Origin: Planctomycetaceae bacterium
GTDB taxonomy: Bacteria > Planctomycetota > Planctomycetia > Pirellulales > Thermoguttaceae
Assembly (NCBI GenBank): GCA_015062085.1
Contig: SUVI01000162.1
Coordinates: 1-8,111 of the forward strand
Length of the DNA: 8,111 nt
Direction: 5' to 3'
Positions 4,148 to 8,111 of the stretch are shown here, piece by piece. A program made the position numbers and the translations under genes. Position 1 is the first letter of the stretch. Each line of letters opens with the position of its first letter. A model generated the notes under the pieces. It was not told the DNA's origin. It worked only from the letters and a program-made list of their open reading frames with translations, and searched no databases.

Positions 4148-6322
4148 TCAGCTCCGCAGCAAAAGCACGGCCAGCACGCCGACCGCAGCAAAAATCAGTG
4201 CCGCGCCCGCCCAGACCCAGAGTTTCGGGAACCCCAGGATCTGGCCGTTCACGAAAGATTTCCCGGAAGATCCTCCAGTCCCTTCATCCGTCAGGTTTTT
4301 CTGCGAAACGTTTCGAGATCGGCCGGAATTTTTGCTTGGGCAGTTCGTTTTGCTTGCCTTGCGGACCCGGTTTCCCAGCGCGAGCGAAGAGGCATTTTCG
4401 TCCGGCGTGAATCCAAGATCCAGCACGGAATCACTTCCCGCGGCAGATGGCGGTATCGGAGGCGGAACTGGAATAGACGGTCTTGCGGGAGTCTGCACAT
4501 AAACGGTGCTTCCGGACGCTTCAGACGCAGGAGGCGCGGCAGACGCAGGAGGCGCGGCAGACGCAGGAGGCGCGGCAGACGCAGGAGGTACGGCAGACGC
4601 AGGAGGCGCGGCAGACGCAGGAGGCGCGGCAGACGGCAGCACACTGGATGCGCCGGACGCACTCGATTTTTCCGGAACGGAATTCTGTCTCCCAGCCGCA
4701 GACGGCGGCATCGCCAAAGGAAGTCCTTCCGGCCCCAAAGGTCCCTGAGAGCGGGCGGCAGAGCGGATCGGCATGATCTCGACCGGTCCCTTTTCCGTAC
4801 TTCCGCCGGCATTATCCTGCCCCGGGACCGCGACCCGCACAGTCCAGTTTCCCGCGGCTGCCGTTCTTCCGGAATCGGAAAGATGCTCCGGAGCCGCCGT
4901 TTTTCCGGAATCGGAAAGGTGTGCCGAAGCCGCAGAAGAAGGCGAGGCCGCTCCGTCGGCATGCATTGGCGGATCGGACACGCTCCCCGGCAGTGAAGAG
5001 GCGGCAGAAGAGTGTGATTTCGGGACCGGCGGAGCGCTGGGCGTCGGAACTTCTTTCAAAAGGACGACCCCCTGGTTTTTCAGACGCTGATCGTACTCCA
5101 GCTTGGTTTGCGGATTCAAAAGACACATCCGCGCCTCAAGGATCTCTGCCATGAGCTTCTGGGAATCTTCCGCGTGCTTTCCGTTCTGGTAGGTGTAGAC
5201 GAAAGACATTTGGCGGTCCGCTGCGTTGGTGATGACCTCGCGGTTCGGCTCAAAATCCTGAAGACCGAGCAGCGTGTAATGCGTCAGCGGCAAAAACGGC
5301 GAGATGCCGAGCCACTCATAGTACGGGTCAAACCCGACCGGACGCAAACGCTTTTTCCCAGCCCGAGCGTCCTCAATGCTCTGGAATCCCGACTCCGTCA
5401 CGGAATGGAGGAACGAAACGACGGTCTTCCCCTCCAAAGCGTCCACAAATTCACCGCAGGAATCAAATCGGTCCGCCCGTTTTTTCGCCGTCGCCTTTTT
5501 CAGTGCCAGATTCACCTGCTCGGACTGCGATCCGATCGGCTGAAGCTCTTTCGTGAGGATCTGATGGATCAGTATCGACGGCGTCGTAGAAGTAAACGGC
5601 AATTTCCCGCCAAGCATCTGGTACGCCAGCACTCCGAGCGAATACAGATCCGAACGTCCGTCCTGCACCGTTCCGTCGATCTGCTCCGGCGACATGTAGG
5701 GCAATGTTCCCGAAATGTGATTCGGGAGCGTCTGGTCAAACGAAACGGTAGAATGCCATTCGATCGCTAAGTCGAAATCGATCAGCTTCGCGTCCTCCCA
5801 CAGCAGCTTCCCGGCATCCATCGGCACCATGATATTCTGCGGCTTCACGTCACGATGAAGGACCTTTTTCCGATGCGCATAGTCCAGCGCCTCCGCGATC
5901 GGACGCAGGACCTTTAGAGTCTCATCCAGCGAAAAAACCCGGTCCTCACGCTGATGCTGAAGTTCCGCAAGATCCTTTCCCGAAACGTAATCCAAGACGC
6001 AAAACGCACCATACGCACCGTCCATCAGAAACGTCAGCGCGGAGCAGATGTTGGGATGCCGGAGTTTTCGGACGAGGTTAAAAGAATTTTGCACCTTAAG
6101 GAGCTGTTCACGATCCCCCAGGAGTTCCGGCGGAACTCTTTTCAGGACGACCTCCTGAACCTTGAGATTTCCCTCCATCTCTTCCGCGAGCCACGCTTCC
6201 CCCATGCCGCCGCGTCCAAGCAGCTTTACGATCCGGTAGCGTGAAAAGAGAAGGATCCCCGGAATGATCTGGTTCATGGTCCTGTAGTCGTCAAAATCGG
6301 CAGTCGAATCAAAACTGTTCAT
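4148..6322 (-). CDS. Tail-anchored Ser/Thr protein kinase with J-domain-like module
   Basis: 724 residues. The kinase domain spans about 28-298: GRGGMGEAW (36-44), Lys61, HRDVKPQN (156-163), DFD (182-184) where DFG is expected, GTLPYMSPEQ (205-214, SPE rather than APE) and DGRSDLYSLG (221-230). Next comes a module at about 332-415 with DPYYEWLGI, HYTLLGL, NAADRQM and LLNPQTKLEYDQRL, which resembles the J-like domain of many planctomycete proteins. A Pro/Ala/Ser-rich linker follows (about 420-690) with a 12-residue duplicated HLSDSG(K/R)TAA unit and six PPASAA-type repeats. One membrane span (about 701-722) ends two residues before the C-terminus, so the protein should be tail-anchored with the kinase in the cytosol. 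It is paralogous to the kinase just downstream. ATG 6322 lacks a clear ribosome site; ATG 6277 is an alternative. The DFD change leaves the metal-binding Asp in place, so activity is uncertain. Confidence 0.9.
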   Translation of the reverse strand: MNSFDSTADFDDYRTMNQIIPGILLFSRYRIVKLLGRGGMGEAWLAEEMEGNLKVQEVVLKRVPPELLGDREQLLKVQNSFNLVRKLRHPNICSALTFLMDGAYGAFCVLDYVSGKDLAELQHQREDRVFSLDETLKVLRPIAEALDYAHRKKVLHRDVKPQNIMVPMDAGKLLWEDAKLIDFDLAIEWHSTVSFDQTLPNHISGTLPYMSPEQIDGTVQDGRSDLYSLGVLAYQMLGGKLPFTSTTPSILIHQILTKELQPIGSQSEQVNLALKKATAKKRADRFDSCGEFVDALEGKTVVSFLHSVTESGFQSIEDARAGKKRLRPVGFDPYYEWLGISPFLPLTHYTLLGLQDFEPNREVITNAADRQMSFVYTYQNGKHAEDSQKLMAEILEARMCLLNPQTKLEYDQRLKNQGVVLLKEVPTPSAPPVPKSHSSAASSLPGSVSDPPMHADGAASPSSAASAHLSDSGKTAAPEHLSDSGRTAAAGNWTVRVAVPGQDNAGGSTEKGPVEIMPIRSAARSQGPLGPEGLPLAMPPSAAGRQNSVPEKSSASGASSVLPSAAPPASAAPPASAVPPASAAPPASAAPPASAAPPASEASGSTVYVQTPARPSIPVPPPIPPSAAGSDSVLDLGFTPDENASSLALGNRVRKASKTNCPSKNSGRSRNVSQKNLTDEGTGGSSGKSFVNGQILGFPKLWVWAGAALIFAAVGVLAVLLLRS
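4522..4629 (-). repeat. Six 18-bp repeats encoding PPASAA-type linker
   Basis: Six units of an 18-base sequence (CAGACGCAGGAGGCGCGG on the plus strand) start at 4522, 4540, 4558, 4576, 4594 and 4612. All are identical except the fourth, which has TA for CG near its end and gives Val for Ala. They encode residues about 565-600 of the tail-anchored kinase, a Pro/Ala-rich flexible spacer. The period is a multiple of three. Confidence 0.95.
4867..4926 (-). repeat. 36-bp direct duplication encoding HLSDSG(K/R)TAA
   Basis: TTCCGGAATCGGAAAG occurs at 4867 and again at 4903, a 36-base offset. The encoded pair is HLSDSGKTAAPE (468-479) then HLSDSGRTAAAG (480-491) in the kinase linker. It is a second in-frame duplication in the same low-complexity region. 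Confidence 0.85.
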
Positions 6323-6353
6323 CGCAATCAGTCAAAAATTTCAAAAATACCAT
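6309..6353 (-). other. Possible 14-codon leader ORF overlapping the kinase start
   Basis: Downstream of the kinase promoter, ATG at 6353 is preceded closely by GGGGA and opens a frame of 14 codons (MVFLKFLTDCDEQF) ending in TGA at 6309-6311. It overlaps the first codons of the kinase gene in another frame. The kinase ATG (6322) itself has no visible Shine-Dalgarno sequence. It could act in translational coupling, or be chance; the short length gives no coding statistics. Confidence 0.3.
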
Positions 6354-6368
6354 AAATCCCCAACTTCT

Positions 6369-6397
6369 ATTTTACCCCAAGCACCGTAATCCGTCAA
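6369..6397 (-). promoter_or_regulatory. Strong sigma70-type promoter for the kinase pair
   Basis: On the minus strand, TTGACG (6397-6392) and TAAAAT (6374-6369) are separated by 17 bases; each hexamer is one base from consensus. Initiation near 6362 gives a leader of about 40 bases to the kinase ATG at 6322. No comparable promoter is seen in the 65 bases between the two kinase genes, so both are probably read from here. Confidence 0.8.
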
Positions 6398-6467
6398 GGG
6401 GGAGTTTCGATTTTTTTTGAAAAAGAGGAAGATCTTTCAACAATTTTGCTTTTTTTCGACTCCTCCC

Positions 6468-6495
6468 TTGCATTTTTTCCAAAAAATGTTAAGAT
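6468..6495 (+). promoter_or_regulatory. Probable extended -10 promoter for the aminotransferase
   Basis: TTGCAT (6468-6473) and TAAGAT (6490-6495) are separated by 16 bases, with TG at 6487-6488 one base before the -10 box (extended -10). Initiation near 6502 leaves a leader of about 110 bases. This leader contains a 12-base direct repeat TTTCATTTTCAA at 6565-6576 and 6580-6591. Confidence 0.55.
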
Positions 6496-6611
6496 AAAAA
6501 GAGTAGACTTCCTTACCCCTGCGTGTATCTCGGCGGACGGAGCGTTTTTTCGGGATGCGCACGGTTTCATTTTCAAAATTTTCATTTTCAATATTTCCGA
6601 AAGGCTGACTC

Positions 6612-7730
6612 ATGTATGATAAATGGCTCGCGGACCGGACGCACTGGTTTGACGCATCCGGGATCCGTAAAGTTTTTGACCTTGCCTCCAAACTCGAAAA
6701 CCCCGTAAATCTTTCTATCGGCCAACCGGACTTTGACGCGCCGGAAATCGCCCGCAATGCTGCGATCGAAGCCATTTCCTCCCGCAAAAACGGCTACACG
6801 CCGACTCAGGGAGCCGCTCCTCTGCGCACGCTGGTCCAGAAACAGGTCGATGAACAGTATGGGGAAGGCGTTCGAGAAGCGTTCATCACCAGCGGTACCA
6901 GCGGTGGTCTCCTTCTGACCCTCATGACGCTGGTAAACCCCGGCGATGAAGTCATCATTTTCGACCCATTCTTCGTCATGTATGACGCACTGATCCGAAT
7001 GCTCGGCGCGAAGCCGGTCTACGTTTCGACGTATCCGGATTTCCACATCGACGTGAATAAAGTGGAAGCTGCCATCACCGAAAAAACCAAGCTCATCATC
7101 ATGAACTCGCCGGCAAATCCGACCGGAACGATCGCCAGTGAAGCCGTCTGCCGCGACATTGCGGAACTCGCGGACCGGAAGCAGGTCGCACTGGTCAGCG
7201 ACGAGATCTACAAATTCTTCTGCTACGACGGCGGATTCACGTCGCCTGCGAAATTCAGCAAAAACGTTATCGTCCTGGACGGCTACAGCAAGTGCTACGG
7301 CATGCCCGGATGGCGCCTCGGTTTCGCGCATGGACCGCATGAGATCATTCAGCAGATGCTCAAATTCCAGCAGTACACTTTCGTCTGTGCTCCAAGCGCC
7401 CTCCAGTTCGGAGCCATCGCGGCGCTCGATACCGACATGAAACCGTACCTGGACGCCTACCGCCGCAAACGCGACCTGGTCTACGACGGTCTGAAGGACT
7501 ACTACGAGATCGTGAAGTCCGAAGGCGCCTTCTACTCCTTCCCGAAAGCGCCGACCGCCTCTGCAAGCGAGTTCGTCAACCGCGCGATCATTGAGCGTCA
7601 GCTCCTCATCATCCCGGGGAACGTCTTCAGTTCCTGCGACACGCACTTCCGCATCTCCTTCGCGGCAAGCGACGAAACTATCGCGAAAGGTGTGGAGATC
7701 CTCGTGGATATGGCGAAGAAAGGGGTCTAG
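6612..7730 (+). CDS. PLP-dependent aminotransferase, class I/II (aspartate aminotransferase-like)
   Basis: 372 residues, cytosolic, fold-type I PLP enzyme that moves an amino group between an amino acid and a 2-oxo acid. Seen: NLSIGQPDFDAP (33-44), GYTPTQGAAPLR (61-72), the phosphate-binding region TSGTSGG (93-99), NSPANPTG (165-172), SDEIYKFFCYDG (196-207) with PLP-ring Asp197 and Tyr200, the Schiff-base lysine Lys227 in DGYSKCYGMPGWRLGF (223-238), and HFRISFA (345-351) with the substrate-carboxylate Arg347. This is the AspB-type subgroup; length is slightly below the usual ~390. Substrate cannot be read from sequence; aspartate, aromatic or branched amino acids are possible. GAAAGG (6599-6604) lies 7 bases before the ATG. 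It is transcribed divergently from the kinases. The stop at 7728-7730 is followed after three bases by a long heptamer array, with no terminator visible. Confidence 0.92.
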   Translation: MYDKWLADRTHWFDASGIRKVFDLASKLENPVNLSIGQPDFDAPEIARNAAIEAISSRKNGYTPTQGAAPLRTLVQKQVDEQYGEGVREAFITSGTSGGLLLTLMTLVNPGDEVIIFDPFFVMYDALIRMLGAKPVYVSTYPDFHIDVNKVEAAITEKTKLIIMNSPANPTGTIASEAVCRDIAELADRKQVALVSDEIYKFFCYDGGFTSPAKFSKNVIVLDGYSKCYGMPGWRLGFAHGPHEIIQQMLKFQQYTFVCAPSALQFGAIAALDTDMKPYLDAYRRKRDLVYDGLKDYYEIVKSEGAFYSFPKAPTASASEFVNRAIIERQLLIIPGNVFSSCDTHFRISFAASDETIAKGVEILVDMAKKGV

Positions 7731-7733
7731 CGC

Positions 7734-8111
7734 AGCTGTTAGCTGTTAGCTGTTAGCTGTTAGCTGTTAGCCGTTAGCTGTTAGCTGTTAGCTGTTAGCT
7801 GTTAGCTGTTAGCTGTTAGCTGTTAGCTGTTAGCTGTTAGCTGTTAGCCGTTAGCCGTTAGCTGTTAGCTGTTAGCCGTTAGCTATTAGCTGTTAGCTGT
7901 TAGCCGTTAGCTATTAGCTATTAGCTATTAGCTATTAGCTATTAGCTGTTAGCTGTTAGCCGTTAGCCGTTAGCTGTTAGCTGTTAGCTGTTAGCCGTTA
8001 GCCGTTAGCTGTTAGCTGTTAGCCGTTAGCCGTTAGCCGTTAGCCGTTAGCTGTTAGCTGTTAGCCGTTAGCTGTTAGCCGTTAGCTGTTAGCCGTTAGC
8101 TGTTAGCCGTT
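7734..8111. repeat. Heptamer tandem array, at least 54 units
   Basis: The unit is AGC(T/C)(G/A)TT, repeated 54 times with no insertion or deletion from 7734 to the window end, where it is still running. Counted by unit: AGCTGTT 31, AGCCGTT 17, AGCTATT 6. The first 16 units are almost uniform (15 AGCTGTT); variants are concentrated distally and show higher-order order (for example alternating AGCTGTT/AGCCGTT at 8056-8111). Because 7 is not a multiple of 3 and the units hold TAG (plus strand) or TAA/TAG (minus strand), every frame is interrupted, so the array is non-coding. It resembles in style the heptameric STRR repeats of cyanobacteria. It starts 3 bases after the aminotransferase stop. Confidence 0.98.

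Noticed and set aside
6588..7646. A 352-codon open frame on the minus strand, antisense to the aminotransferase
   Set aside because: It mirrors a GC-rich, well-conserved gene on the plus strand, has no recognisable domain and lacks a ribosome site. The aminotransferase motifs on the plus strand are decisive.
7734..8111. The heptamer array as a CRISPR array or a coding repeat
   Set aside because: There are no spacers between units, and stop codons fall in every frame on both strands, so it is a simple tandem repeat.

Overview
The window looks like a piece of a Planctomycetota chromosome. The best lineage marker is the 724-residue kinase at 4148-6322. After its kinase domain it carries a J-domain-like module with the 'DPYYEWLGI...HYTLLGL...NAADRQM' signature, which I associate with planctomycete proteins. 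Abundant Hanks-type Ser/Thr kinases and a KDO-activating enzyme (Gram-negative envelope) fit this. Assignment below phylum is not possible by reading.

Layout. Positions 1-508 (minus) hold the 5' part of a dimeric-type glycyl-tRNA synthetase gene that runs off the window edge. Upstream of it on the same strand lie a strong intrinsic terminator (634-668), a tRNA-Val(CAC) (677-750) and a probable tRNA promoter (814-841). A 309-bp AT-rich gap with degenerate CAC(T)GAAA repeats separates the tRNA from kdsB (1060-1839, minus), which has its own near-consensus promoter (1909-1937). Next are two paralogous membrane Ser/Thr kinases on the minus strand, 65 bp apart. They are probably co-transcribed from a near-consensus promoter at 6369-6397. 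The upstream one (4148-6322) is a cytosolic kinase with a J-like module, a Pro/Ala-rich linker and a C-terminal tail anchor. The downstream one (2037-4082) is a kinase, one membrane span and a BspA-type leucine-rich-repeat ectodomain. Divergent to them, on the plus strand, is a fold-type-I PLP aminotransferase (6612-7730). Three bases after its stop begins a perfect-phase heptamer tandem array that fills the rest of the window (7734-8111, 54 units, still running at the edge).

How it works together. glyS, tRNA-Val, kdsB and the aminotransferase are housekeeping genes with no evident link to each other. The kinase pair is the only candidate functional module: one member has an extracytoplasmic sensor, while the other has a cytosolic protein-interaction-like module and a DFD in place of DFG. 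Both depart from the canonical kinase pattern at the alphaC glutamate.

The region is rich in short tandem repeats at several scales: 7 bp, 12 bp, 18 bp, 19 bp, a 36-bp pair and a 138-bp-spaced LRR duplication. Inside genes the repeat periods are multiples of three. The 7-bp array is outside genes, and the 19-bp repeat lies outside except where its last copy crosses the stop codon of one kinase.
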